64,000 bases of DNA from Chimonanthus salicifolius (taxonomy: Eukaryota; Streptophyta; Magnoliopsida; Laurales; Calycanthaceae): the NCBI GenBank assembly GCA_013350335.1, contig CM023537.1, positions 10,596,438 through 10,660,437 of the forward strand, given 5' to 3'. Numbering within the stretch: the stretch's first letter is position 1; each line of letters begins with the position of its first letter. Positions 33,208 through 44,700 of the stretch are shown here, in pieces. A model generated the notes under the pieces. That model searched no databases. It was not told where the DNA came from and saw only the letters and a program-made list of their open reading frames with translations. A program made the position numbers and the translations under genes.

Positions 33208-35560
33208 TGTAGTGACCCGCCCTGAGATTCAGGATTTCGAGGAAACTAGAGTCAGAATTTGGTGAAGTTACAAGTGTGATTGGATAGCTGAGTTGAAGAG
33301 CTTTCCAACGAGTCCGAGTTTGCCCAAATCCGAGCTCTGTAACCCAAGTTATTGCCATTTTAGTGAATGGGTGCAAAGAAATCAATTGACTGAAAGTATG
33401 TTTCGGACGACCGATCGTCGAACGGACCCATCAGATCGTCCGATTGATCATTGGACGATATATCAGAGACTGGTTTTTATAGTAAGTTTTCCAAGTCACT
33501 GTTGGAATGTCACACAGGATCCGATGAGCCATCGGATCGTACGATGACTTGCTTCGGATCGCTCGACAGCGCAGACAGTTTCAAGTATAAGGGAGCCACG
33601 AGCAAGGGTTTTGCATATTCCTCTTTTCCCCTCTCCCCTCTCGTGTGCCCTAGGGTTCGGGAGATCATTTCATCCACTTCCTTCCCTATCCCTATCCCAT
33701 TTTCACTGGAGGTTCCTCATGCTCTCTCTTTCTCCTCTCCTTCCGTTTGTAGCCGCCACCGGCAACGTTTTGACGACCAAGGACCAGCTTTTGCGGCATG
33801 GGTGGCGTTTGGGCTTCCCTGGCTTCGGAGGACCTTAGGCTTCATGATTTCGAGGTAGGGAGATTCGAGACTTGGTTTGCACGGTTTAATTTCATGAATA
33901 CTTGGTGTTTGTGTTAGATTACTTTGGGCGTTTTGATATGCCATATTGTTTTTCCCCAAGTGCTTGTTGTAAGGTGTTTGTTTTGATGTGGTAGTATAGA
34001 TCTGGCCATGTTGTCATGTTTTCCTTTTGATTTTTTTTTATTTTTTTGAAATGGATATTTTCCCTTTGATTGGTTTGAGAATTTGGGGATTGAGTGGTTG
34101 TCATTCCAAGGCCTGTTGGGAATGAGGTTATTGTGATGAAGTGATGAATGATTGTGTGGGGCCATGTGGAATGACGTGGACGGAGCCGTGGTCTAATAAC
34201 GAGCATTGCTCACCAAAATTAAATGAAACTTATGGAATGCCTTGAAGGGCCCGACTTGGCCCCATCTACTTGGTGGGATGCCCTGCACAAATGACTTATG
34301 ACTATTGTATGATATAGGATATTCATGGATTGAGTGGGTGATAGAGGAATGTGGATGGGACTCGTGATAAACGAGTATGTGCGGATTGATTACACGTGTA
34401 TTTAAGTGTGAATGTTGATGGCTTGGGTCACATAGCATGTTGATTGAACCTATGAAGCTATGCGTGACCTATGTGGGATTGCTCCACACGATGTGCGATT
34501 AGATTTACAATTGCAATTGATGGAGTGATTGATGGGAATGGATGGAGTGGTTGATTGTTGAGCCGAGGACGAGAGTGAGGAGTTCATCATGCTGCAATTG
34601 AAATCTATGAGGGGAGTAGATCTTATACTTGTTATTTTGTTAGATGCATTACATGTAATACATTATTTGTATCTTGATAACATGCATATGTGTAGATGAT
34701 GTTGAGTAAACCAGTGAGCATGTGTGGTTTTTTTTTGAAAGGTAACTTTATTAAATTTAAAAGTTAGTCAAAGAATACAAAAAGACAGGCTACAAATAGC
34801 CCCCCATACATAGAGCATGTGTGGTTGTTTCTCACGAAAGTATGTGTGAACATGTTGATAGCGTGATTGAATGGGACACTGGGTGTTTTGTGTGTCCAAT
34901 GTGTTAATGGTGTATGATTGTGAAATTGTGAGTGGGGAGTGTGGATGCCCCGAAGGGCCCAGCTTAGCCCATGTACTTGATGAGACGCCCTTTCACGTTT
35001 GAGTGTCGTTATTGTGCAGCATGGAACGGTAGGCATGGTCGATTAGGCGTGTACTTGGTTGGGATTGTCAATATGGGACATCGCCAAGTCCACAGTGTGT
35101 TGATCTTTACCTATGAGCTATGATTGGATGTGTGGGTTCCCATTAGAGGTTGCTAATACACATCATGTTAATGTTACATATGAAGCTGTGTTTGGTTTGC
35201 GAGGCCTTCTGTGACTGGTGAGATTAGGCCTACGAGTAGTAGCTAAGGATGGATTGATCGCGGAGCAGTGGGTTAAATGGGAATCAATGTGCTAGTTGAT
35301 TGTTGGGCTGAGAATGAGCATGAGAAGTTCCTCGTGTCTATGATTGAGATATGTTAGGAGGTTGAAGCCCACCCGTATCATTGCCTTACGCTATCGCTTA
35401 TGTTGTTGCCTTCCATTACTAGATAAATATGCTAGATGTGTGTATGTGCATGACGTGGTTGGCATGCATTAGTGAGTGATATGTGGTACAACCTACACAT
35501 GCGTGAGTGTGAACATGATGTGATATTCGAGATGAGATTGTCTATGCATGTCTAATGTGT
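33208..35560 (+). repeat. LTR-like repeat sequence, possibly a long Ty3/gypsy LTR
   Basis: It begins TGTAGTGACCCGCCCTGAG right after the plastid fragment. The sequence is non-coding and G/T-rich, with a promoter-like C/T-rich stretch at 33620-33760. Two diverged copies of a block of about 600 bp (about 34230-34690 and 34930-35480) share GAAGGGCCC(A/G)(A/G)CTT, TTGATTGTTG(A/G)GC and GAGGAGTTC-like segments. The ends and a second LTR were not found. Confidence 0.4.
34730..34812 (-). mobile_element. 83-bp LINE 3' tail with 14-bp target duplication
   Basis: GAGCATGTGTGGTT occurs on both sides (34716-34729 and 34813-34826). Between them, on the minus strand, is a LINE 3' end: TTTTTGTATTCTTTGA, AATAAAGTTACCTTT and poly(A). 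It is a textbook severely truncated target-primed insertion. Confidence 0.88.
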
Positions 35561-35574
35561 TGGTACATGTGAGC

Positions 35575-35850
35575 AACAAAAAGACTGTACATTGGGGTTT
35601 TCTATTCCAAAAGATGTCCAAGTGAGATGGTATTGCTACTCCCTTTATGCATATCTCTAATTCCATCTCTTATAGAAAATTCACCTAATGGATCACCATC
35701 CCCAACCTTAATATCCTCATTGTTACAATCTTATGTAAACATAATTAAGCGACTCCAATAGTTCAAGAAAATATGATTTGTTTCTCATCCCTTAACCGTC
35801 TCCTAAAAGATACTAGCAAAACAATAGAACCTCCCAGAAACTCGTAAGTC
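35575..35850 (-). mobile_element. LINE relic (zf-RVT part)
   Basis: The minus strand reads GDGDPLGEFSIRDGIRDMHK near 35700, matching the P(S)GEFSI block of LINE zf-RVT regions, with stops around it. Confidence 0.4.
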
Positions 35851-35854
35851 AGAA

Positions 35855-36346
35855 TTGTTTTTAAAATTTAACTTCATTGATCAAAGAATGGAAAAATAAA
35901 ACAGACCAAAGTAAGCAGAAAAAGCCTGCCAACAAAGAAAAGAAACAAACAACACACAACCCCAGATTACATAAAATTATTTACACTTTCTGATGACAAA
36001 GATACTCCTTGACGAGACAATTCATCTGCCTCCGAATTGGCAGAGTGAGGAGCCCAAGAAACCGAAAACCAAAAACCTCAATAGAATGGCGAATTCTTTC
36101 AACCTTATCCAACTCCATGGACACAGAGAACCTGAAGCCCAACCAACAACTATCTTAGAACCACCTTCTAAGATACTCCAACAACCCCTAGCCCTTCCAA
36201 TACCAGAACACCTCTCCATAAAGAATGTAATTCCACATTAAGAACGGAACCATTGGAGAAAGGGCCCGCAAATGAGATCAAATTATCACCAGATGCATTT
36301 TGAATCACACCCCAAAACCTGCTAAGTCAAGATAACGGACACAACT
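35855..36346 (-). mobile_element. LINE RNase H and 3' end, running into the gap
   Basis: The minus strand reads GVIQNASGDNLISFAGPFSN, SKIVVGWASGSLCPWSWI and, after a shift, a SANSEADELSRQGVS-like RNase H end. An untranslated tail follows with ATCAATGAAGTTAAATTTT and an A-rich end near 35855. The N gap begins at the 5' side of its RNase H. Confidence 0.72.
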
Positions 36347-36446
36347 NNNNNNNNNNNNNNNNNNNNNNNNNNNNNNNNNNNNNNNNNNNNNNNNNNNNNN
36401 NNNNNNNNNNNNNNNNNNNNNNNNNNNNNNNNNNNNNNNNNNNNNN
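36347..36446. other. Assembly gap of exactly 100 N
   Basis: A fixed 100-N run means the two flanks were joined by scaffolding and the true distance is unknown. The 515 bp after it (36447-36961) should be BSD intron; I see no exon there. Confidence 0.98.
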
Positions 36447-36961
36447 AGCCTTCTGCTTGGTATAAAAAACAATTTATGGTAAAAAATTACTTCAACAATT
36501 CCGTAATCTGGAGAATTCTAACTACCGCATTATGTTTGGTGGTCTTACAGTTACTAGGTGGGATCTAATACTTCGACACCCCTAAATAATAATATTCAGT
36601 CTTTAAAGTCCACAATAATATTCATACTGGCTTATGAATTTCAGAAAATCAGAACTCTATACAATCTGATGATTCACATCTAGAACTTCTTTTAATGAAA
36701 CTTGGGGACTGTTTTGGCTACAATGACTCGAGGGGAAGCGATTGTTCATACGAAAATGTTAATTAAATCCACAAATTCCAATTCCAATATGGCCTCCGAA
36801 CATCATGCCACCAAAAAGACCCTTAATTTTTCCAATCAAAAACAAGCCGCAATTCATCGCTCTCCATCAAAATCCAGTACATGAATGCGCGAAGAATTAT
36901 TCCAATCAAAAGAATTAAAACACCAGAAAGACAATTAAAAAAAAAAAAAAAAGAAGGATAC

Positions 36962-37555
36962 CATCAAATCATCGTCATCAATGAAGAGTGGGAAATCCAG
37001 CCATGTTCTGGATGCATCGAGATGTTGCGTGCAAACGCCAGCACCTCATCAGTGACTCCCACCGCATCACCGTATTTCTCGTCTTCTGATCCAAAGGGAA
37101 GGAAGCTGGAGGCGATCTTGGAGATCTCGGTGACGGCCTTGTTACCAGAGATGCGGGAAATGCCGGTCCGGAACCGTCCGCCGATCTCGGCAAAATCGTT
37201 GCGGATGCTAGCGAGTCTCGGAGAATTGGTGGCCTCAGGTTCTGGATCTGGATCTTGAGAAACGGACGGCCGAGATGAATCAGAGGAGGAGGAATGGGCC
37301 GTGGGAGAAGACGCCGCAGGGGCTAGGAAGGAAGCGACGCCCCATAACTGACGGGTAAAGGTCTTCGTGAGTTCGGAGATATCTTCTTTTACGCCTCTTC
37401 CTGGATTCTCCTCTTCTCCACTTTCGCTCCCTCCTTTTTCACCTTCATTTTCCCTTTTGGTCTGATTTTCACAGTTTTGGAGGTTTCGTCATCGCTTCCG
37501 CTATCTGGCGATTCGGTTTGAGGGTATTGGCGATGGATCGAGAAAACCATGACAT
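36962..37555 (-). CDS. BSD-domain protein, first exon only (three frameshifts)
   Basis: The start ATG at 37555-37553 opens MSWFSRSIANTLK, the usual N-terminus of plant BSD-domain proteins. It is followed by an acidic Ser/Glu-rich stretch, then GVKEDISELTKTFTRQLWGV and ASFLAPA, then SIRNDFAEIGGRFRTGISRI, NKAVTEISKIASSFLPFGSE, VGVTDEVLAFARNISMHPE and WLDFPLF. The last blocks are the family's conserved region leading into the BSD domain. The exon ends before a GT donor at 36961-36960. Three frame changes occur, near 37516 (after ANTLK), at 37466-37469 (after ETSKT) and near 37005 (between MHPE and WLDFPL). Each is a one-base loss placeable in an A run of the coding strand. Restoring three bases gives 597 nt, a whole number of codons. 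Later exons were not found; they may fall in the nearby gap. The biochemical function of plant BSD proteins is poorly defined. Confidence 0.85.
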
Positions 37556-37639
37556 TTCGGATTCTCGACAGCCAAACGGACGAAAACAGAGAGAAAGGAA
37601 AAGGAAGAAGTGCGTGGAAGGTTAATTCACTCGATTTGA

Positions 37640-38230
37640 CACTCATCAAGTAACGTATTTCAGACAGTTCTAAATTCTAAATTCTAAAAGAACATCTATT
37701 TAGTAAATTACAAAATTTTGTTATAAATAAATAAAAAATGAAACAGTTATTAATATAAGAAAATATTTTAAAAGTAGAACTTCTATTATAACAAAAGATG
37801 CCAATGAAGAAATTAATATAAATTTATTTGAAAATATAAATCAGAAATCCAAAATGTGAAATTCGATATTTGTATTTAAAGAACTAGATGAAATAAAAAA
37901 TAAAATTTAACGGCATCAACTCAATAACATCTCATTTTATGACATGTGATAGCTTTTTGACTTAAATAAGTAATAAAAACATCGTATGCATTATTAAAAT
38001 AAAAATAAGGTATAATATAATGAATATAGAATAAAAAATATAAGGCCATTAGTTGTCCTGACCACCCATGCCTCGACCCCATCACGGGACAATATATATA
38101 TATATATATATATAGATTTGACTCATTGGAAGGTCATGGGTTCAGTATCTAAAGGTCCATTTGAAGCAAATGGAGATCTAATTTAAAAAAAAAAAAAAAA
38201 CTCAAGCAAATAACAAGAAATATGAAAGTT
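37640..38230. other. AT-rich stretch upstream of the BSD exon
   Basis: No gene seen. It holds an (AT)n microsatellite (38094-38114) and a tRNA-like fragment ending in poly(A) (38115-38200, GGTCATGGGTTCAGT). Confidence 0.5.
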
Positions 38231-38353
38231 TATGTACAGTGTAACAACCTGTACGTCTAGTATAATAGTTGTCCGTTTTAAGTTTGCAAAACACTTACGG
38301 TTTTGCATTGGCCCACGTCTCACCCTTGGGCTCAATAGGCCTTGTGCTAGAAG

Positions 38354-38559
38354 CAGAGGTCCAAATCTCAGCCGATATGAGATGAATCGGCCGTACAGGC
38401 GAGATCTCTGTCGATATGACTAAGATCTCACCATCTTGTCCAATACATCTCGGTCTCGGCCGACATTTGGTCCAAAAAAGAGTAATATCGGCCGATATTG
38501 TGGAACTGAGATATCACCGAGATGCCGAAATCTCAGCCCCACCGAATTTTGGACCCCTG
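38354..38559. mobile_element. hAT-type MITE, 206 bp, with 8-bp duplication
   Basis: GCTAGAAG flanks both sides (38346-38353, 38560-38567). The ends are inverted: CAGAGGTCCAAA and, on the reverse strand, CAGGGGTCCAAA. The interior is built from ATCGGCCGAT and CTCAGCCGATATGAGAT motifs. An 8-bp duplication with CAGGG-type ends is the hAT signature. Confidence 0.85.
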
Positions 38560-39157
38560 GCTAGAAGGGAGGGGTACTCCCTCTTATAAGCCGTAACACA
38601 TTCAACTCCTTGGACAGTATGTAACCTTTTATCTCCCATACATTCCCCTCATAACAGCCCCCCTCTTGGAGGAGGGGTATTACAATCCATCCTCCTTAAG
38701 GTATTCATATTTTTTTATGAGATTTGATAATATAAAAAAAAATCTGATTCAAGTCAAAAAATTAGAAATTGAGATGACTTCAGGCTTGAAAAGGTTGGGC
38801 CAACATGGGCCTAGGCTGTGGCTCCCTAGGATAACATGGGCTAGGTAAGCCCAGATTATGGACTTGCAGAAACATATAACCTGAAATGGGTTAGTAAGGC
38901 TTTTTACTATCATTATTATTGCAAAGTGGTGACAAAATTTTATAGGCGATAGCATGTCAATAGCTTGGGCTTAGAGAATATACCTGCCCAATTTAGCCCA
39001 CACTGACACATTTAGACAAACTCTACGGCACATGTGGGATATAAACATAAGATTGTTGCTGTTGTGACTAAGGCTTTAAATATTAAGCACCATTTTCTTC
39101 TCTTAGCTTGAATATCTCCACAGACCATGGATTACCATGAATATATAGAAGTAGAAC

Positions 39158-39301
39158 CAAGGGTAGAAATCTCAGTATCGACCGATATATTTCTCTCTCC
39201 TATTTTTTTTATACAAAACCCACCAATATCGACCGATACAAATCATATCGGCTGATATATAAAGGTTTTAAAAACTGATATATATCGAGATTTACACCCT
39301 T
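39158..39301. mobile_element. hAT-type MITE, 144 bp, with 8-bp duplication
   Basis: AGTAGAAC flanks both sides (39150-39157, 39302-39309). The ends are CAAGGGTAGAAATCTC and its near-inverse GAGATTTACACCCTT. The interior has ATCGACCGATA and ATCGGCTGATA repeats. It belongs to the same family as 38354-38559. Confidence 0.82.
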
Positions 39302-40033
39302 AGTAGAACTATGGATTTGATCTTGGTTCGTTGCTTGTTGGTCATCATTTATGATTCATGTAGCAATTCTGAGATTTACACCACTATAAATTATCTAATG
39401 TTAGTTTGCTAGATGATCAAAGTCATTTGTTGGAGCAATTGGATCAATCATGGGACAAAGGTCTGATGCCTGGATCAAGGTGGCTGTGATTAAGAATTGC
39501 CTTATCATATTAATGTATTGTCACCTTTCAAGAGAATTTGGATTACATCTCTCTCCCTGTGGAGTATATTAGAAGCAAAAGTTGTAAATGATGTGATCAA
39601 CCTCCATATCAGTTTTACAACTGGCCAATGGCCATCACACACTCGAAAACATGCATGCGCCCCATACGCATGAACAAATGATCTCCAAATGTTATGGGTA
39701 GCTTGGTTGGTTTGAGCTACTTTGAATAAACCAAAAGTCTTTCGTTCAATTTCTAGAAAAATAATCTGATTCACGAGGTTTGAGGGTAGTTTCGTATATT
39801 TCTAAGATTGACATCACATCAAACTCAGTTTCGTATGTTCACAAGGACCAGAGCACTCCCCCTTAAGTGGTAGATATTCTCCTTCCACTTATTGGATGAA
39901 GTCTCGATTCAGCCCATTATCCATTGGACCACATCTCTGGGATCATTAAATCTAGATCTTAACATTGATTCATCCATCTCTTTCTCTCTTTCTATTTCTA
40001 GTGCCTTCTGAAAGGCTGCCATTTACCCACCCA

Positions 40034-40055
40034 CCTCTCTCTCTCTCTCTCTCTC
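40034..40055. repeat. (CT)n microsatellite
   Basis: About eleven CT repeats. The surrounding 39310-41080 shows no gene. Confidence 0.95.
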
Positions 40056-41084
40056 CATTGTAATTCCTATGGTAATAAGTGCAACTATAATCTTTATGGT
40101 AATATCTCTTTATGGTGACCAAGGTGGTGTTGACTGTTGACTCCCAGTGGCACATTTTCATATTATCTTCTTCCTCTTACTTAAGCTTTAGTTTCTGTTT
40201 CAAGGAACAAGTATCATCCTATTTGAGTCGGCATAGAGACATGGATGTAGTTAGCAAGTCCTTACAAGAGAGCCTATTTAAGAAAGAATTCAGTATATAT
40301 ATATATAAAAAAAAAAACAAGTATCTATTTACTATGAAATATTCGTATCTCCTGTACGAGAATTAAGCATCTCAATTTGAATTGGGACATTATGTTCCAT
40401 GGGTCAACCTCCCATGTGGAGCCTTGTCGATCTTGGGTTTGGTTCTGGATACAGTTTAGAATCCTTTAGACCGGTTAAAGTCTAAGACTCATCTGGATTG
40501 ATGCTAACTCATGTGCATATCCAGCCCTTGAAAGAGCCATGTAAATAAGTTGGGTCATCTAGATTTCAAATTGTTAGACCTTATTGATATCGTATGTCTG
40601 GTAGGGTCCACTCTAGAGGTGTGGAGCTTAAGTGTCGAGTTGGGACAATCTAGTATAGAATAAGAGAAGCTGTCTAATTTTCTATTTTCCATAAGCTCTG
40701 AAGCTTTTGACAACAAAAATTATGTTATGAGCCCTATTAGTCTCGTAAATATAATCAAAGACAATGGGTTGGCTAATGCCCATAAGTAATAGAGCCATCT
40801 ATGACCCACGAATGTAAATATGTTTTGAGTCATGTCAATTTGGCCCATGAACACAAATGAATGAAATAGTCAAGTGACGGGCCCTTAAATGAATATAATA
40901 GGGCTACTTGAACCCTAAGCAAAAATTTAAATGTAATTGGGCTTTGTAAGGATCGGTCAACTAGTCACTGCATATATACATATAAATAAATGAGGCAATG
41001 ATGCCCATTTGGATGATGGAGATGTGACCATGAGAGGCCTTAGGTGGGGCTTCCACACTCTTCATTAACTGATTTGTAGAAAGT

Positions 41085-41228
41085 GAAATATGGTGGTCTA
41101 ACGGTCAAGATGCATGTCTCATGGAGTGGAGTCTTGAGTTTGATTCACATTCAACCGCAACAGGTCACTCCCTATAGACTTAACCGTGTGTATGAATGGT
41201 GAGGATACCCATGTTATAAAAAAAGTAG
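41085..41228 (+). mobile_element. tRNA-derived SINE
   Basis: A box GGTCTAACGGTCAAGATG, B box GAGTTTGATTC, then GTGTGTATGAATGGTGAGGA and ACCCATGTTA plus A run. It resembles the copy at 61010. Confidence 0.6.
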
Positions 41229-41354
41229 ATACAAGTTTGTTCTTCAGGGTGATAAAGTTTGGCCGTAAGTCTTTTAATCACATGATGATGTTTGCAGGAC
41301 ACATGCTAAAACAAAATAGTTAGATGTAGCAAATAAAGTCTATTTATTGAACTC

Positions 41355-41545
41355 GTGAGGGTTGGCTTGATGTTCAAGAACCCATATAAGATGTGGGAGG
41401 TCTTGGATTCAAGTCACTCTCAACACATAAGGGATACTCTCAGTAGTTTTACTCGGTGTGTGGATATGGAAGTTTGCACATGCTCCAAGAAATTTGAAGC
41501 TGTTCTAAGAGATCTGGATACCTTGGTTTTAATAAAAAATCCAAA
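41355..41545 (+). mobile_element. tRNA-derived SINE
   Basis: A box GGTTGGCTTGATGTTCAAG, B box TGGATTCAAGTC, then CACTCTCAACACA, ACTCGGTGTGTGGATATGG and TTTGCACATGC. It ends near AATAAAAAA. It lies just downstream of KAN4. Confidence 0.7.
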
Positions 41546-41725
41546 GCATCATAAGATGAAAATTGAAGTTAAATAGATGAACTTTTGATTAGCATCTCAT
41601 CAGTACTACTACAATCTTCCAATTGCTTTTCCTTGATAGGAATTCTTTGATAAAGCAATCTAAACCATGCACCAATTTCATGCAGACTTTTAGAGTTTTC
41701 CTTGACTATAATAATGTACAAGTAT

Positions 41726-44700
41726 CTAACACTTCAATAGCGTTAGTTCATTTGAAGATTCAGTACAGTCCATTTGCCAACTCTGTCTTCCCAATGTGAA
41801 CTCTAGATCAGGCAGATTGGGTTGCATTTTAGAGCCTGCATGTGAAGATGAGAAAGAACTCGAGTATAAATTCTCACTGTCACTGTTGGGAGAAGTGAAG
41901 GCCTCCTTATATTCATCCACCTGCTTTAATAGAAAATTATGACAGTGATTATTAGTAAAAACTATTACTTAAATTACAGACAACTATATTGCATAACCTA
42001 ATTTTTATCAAAAGAGGAAGCTTGAAGAGAATCATGTGGCACTTGTTCATGTTGATAAACTACACTCAATCTCAGGCTTTCTGATACAATTAGTAATTTT
42101 TTCAGAATTTTCTGCAAGTGCCTCATATTGATTTAACCATAAATTTCTAACCAAGTGCAATCCATACCTTATTTTCTTCATTGATAAAATCATTTTGTTT
42201 CAAATAGGACTCTTTTGAGGCATCTTCCTTGATATATGGACTCCAAGCATTTCCTTCCATTGATGACCAGCTCTCTCTGTGGACAAGTATGTTGTACTCA
42301 ATTGCGAGAAAACAGTAAAAAAACTAATGATAGTTCATTTGAACATTGAACGTTGGAGAACAAAACCATTTTTCTAATTCATTTCGTTACTGATTCACCC
42401 CCAGAAAAAAGAAAAAGAAAAAAAAATCAAGTTGGTGGAGATTCTAGCAATGATAAATGAAGTGTTTTGTGGATTTCAATAAATTGCAGTATTTGGCATG
42501 TTTTAAGAAACACATCCGAATTTTCCTCTCCTTCTTAGTGTAAAACATGAGATTCAATTTCTTCACCAACTCCTACCTCATGTTTTTGATAGAACACGTG
42601 AGTAGAACTCATCCTTAAAAACCTGCTATTAAGGAGAGGGAACCCATGTGCTTATAAATCCCATAACTTAAAGGTCCATTGGCGATGTGAAACTTTGTTA
42701 ACAGTTTTAACTTAAGACATGATACCACACTATCAATATATATTCATATCCCTACCAAATGAGCTAGAGAGAGGTTATGAGAACAGGAATTAGCTAAAGA
42801 AACCACAGTACATCGGTCAGAAGATTGTCAATTCATATTTTAGGGTTATTGGCCAACTCTAAGAACTAAAAACTAAAATGATTTGAGAGCTGCCATGCAA
42901 GATGCCAGACATTTTCACCATACTAGCTTACATCAAGAGGAACTTGCAATCATGTTCACAATGTTATCAAGAAGGGGAATAAAAAAGGAAAAAAGAAGAA
43001 GAAGAAGAAAAAGAGAAGAAGAATCAATCAATCTTTTTGATAAGGGACTTCATAGCACATAGAGAATGAATTGATACTCTAAATTGCTATTAGTTTAGTG
43101 ACATCTTCTTTGAGTTGTAAGGAGGAAAGGAAACTATTTCAAATGGATAATTTGTCCATAAAAATACAAAATCATCATCATAAGTCATTTTTTACCATTC
43201 ACTTGACATTTCTCATTACTATGTACTTCAATTTTTTGAGTCATTCATTTCCACTTGACCTTGAAAGAAACTGTCCTCATTGCTACACACTTTATCATAT
43301 GTTTTTGAAAAAAAAAAAACACAAAATCCAAGAACCAAACCTAGGTGAGAAACTATCCACTTGAGGCAATCGTACTAATGATAGTTCTCATTTTTTTTTT
43401 GGACAGTAGAAAGACAATTCTCATTCGTCAGAGTATAAAAAGATTAGTTACAAATCACTGGTGTTAAAGGTTACAATGGCTAGATCCATCCCGCAAATTC
43501 AAGAAATATAGAAGAACGTTATGAGAAGTAGAAAGAAGGGTGACATCTTCAAGCACCAAGAGGAATGATTTAGTACAATTGTGTATTTGATTTATGATTA
43601 ATTTAGAATTTGAGTTTGATTGTGATAGCCCTAGAATCCGCTAGAGCTATATATACATGTAATAGCCTAGGTATTTAATACAATACACAGTTTTATTTTT
43701 CTACAACAATGAACATAGAGCCAGCCATAAAACCATATCCATCAATATTAAATACTTTCTGAAGGAGTATCATAATAAAGCTCCTTAAAAAATGATAGTA
43801 ATCAGGCTTGCAAGAATAAAACAACAGATCTAAGGCATATGCTCATGTACATAACATTCACATTGTCATGTAAGCACATATTCTTTGACTTTGTCGACAG
43901 GGTGTAACTTGGTTGGTTTGAGTTTCTAAAAATAGGATTAAACGTCTGAAGTTTTACCCTAGGATTAAACGTCTCAAGTTTTACCCTCTCTAAACTTAGC
44001 CAATACAGGAAGTTGTAGGTTTGTATTCGTAGAATTAGTCACGTCTAATATCAAGTGTGGAAACTCATCTTAAAAAATGATGAAGAAAGAAAAAACTAAA
44101 GATAGAGATTAATGTACCTAGAAGATTTTACTTGTGATGGTGGTGGTGGTGGTGGTGATGGTGATGGTGATGATGGTGGTTGGAGAGAATAAGAAGGGTT
44201 GATTTCAGTTCTTTCACTTGGCAATCCTGCATCCATCTCAGAAATTTCTGCCCTCTGATTAAAACCCACGTTCTTCCCCTGGCCTGCAACATTCAGCACA
44301 CAGCCATTTTCATGTGCTTTATCAGACATCTACCCAATAATTCAAGTAAGAGAGGTGGTCTTTCAAGTCCCAGCTACATAGGTGGTGGATACAGTAATCA
44401 ATAGGAAGAACATAGTGCATCCTACATACGGAAAAAAACGAAGGCCATTAGGGGGAAAATCCAAATACCTGCTCCTTTGTCAGTGCTCTTCACTGTTCTA
44501 TACATCTGCAAGAACACCCACACAAAATAAATCAAAAAGTCCACAGCTAAGATTACTCTTAAGATGCTCTTTTGTCCTTACTCTTTGTATCTCACCCCAA
44601 CAACATAGCCACAGTATATGACAATAATAACAACAGAAAATAAAAGATATATGGTAAGGATAATACTGATGAATTAGTGTCCCAGTTTCTAAGAATGAAA

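Noticed and set aside
33451..33858. 135-codon plus-strand frame
   Set aside because: Sits in LTR-like non-coding repeat sequence; no domain, and an overlapping frame is equally open.
36022..36219. 66-codon minus-strand frame as an independent gene
   Set aside because: It is a shifted part of a LINE RNase H domain.
44284..44329. Alternative KAN4 exon 4 start at AG before ATGTCTGATAAAG
   Set aside because: With the phase of exon 3 it gives an in-frame stop at once; the AG at 44285-44284 is in phase and reads through.
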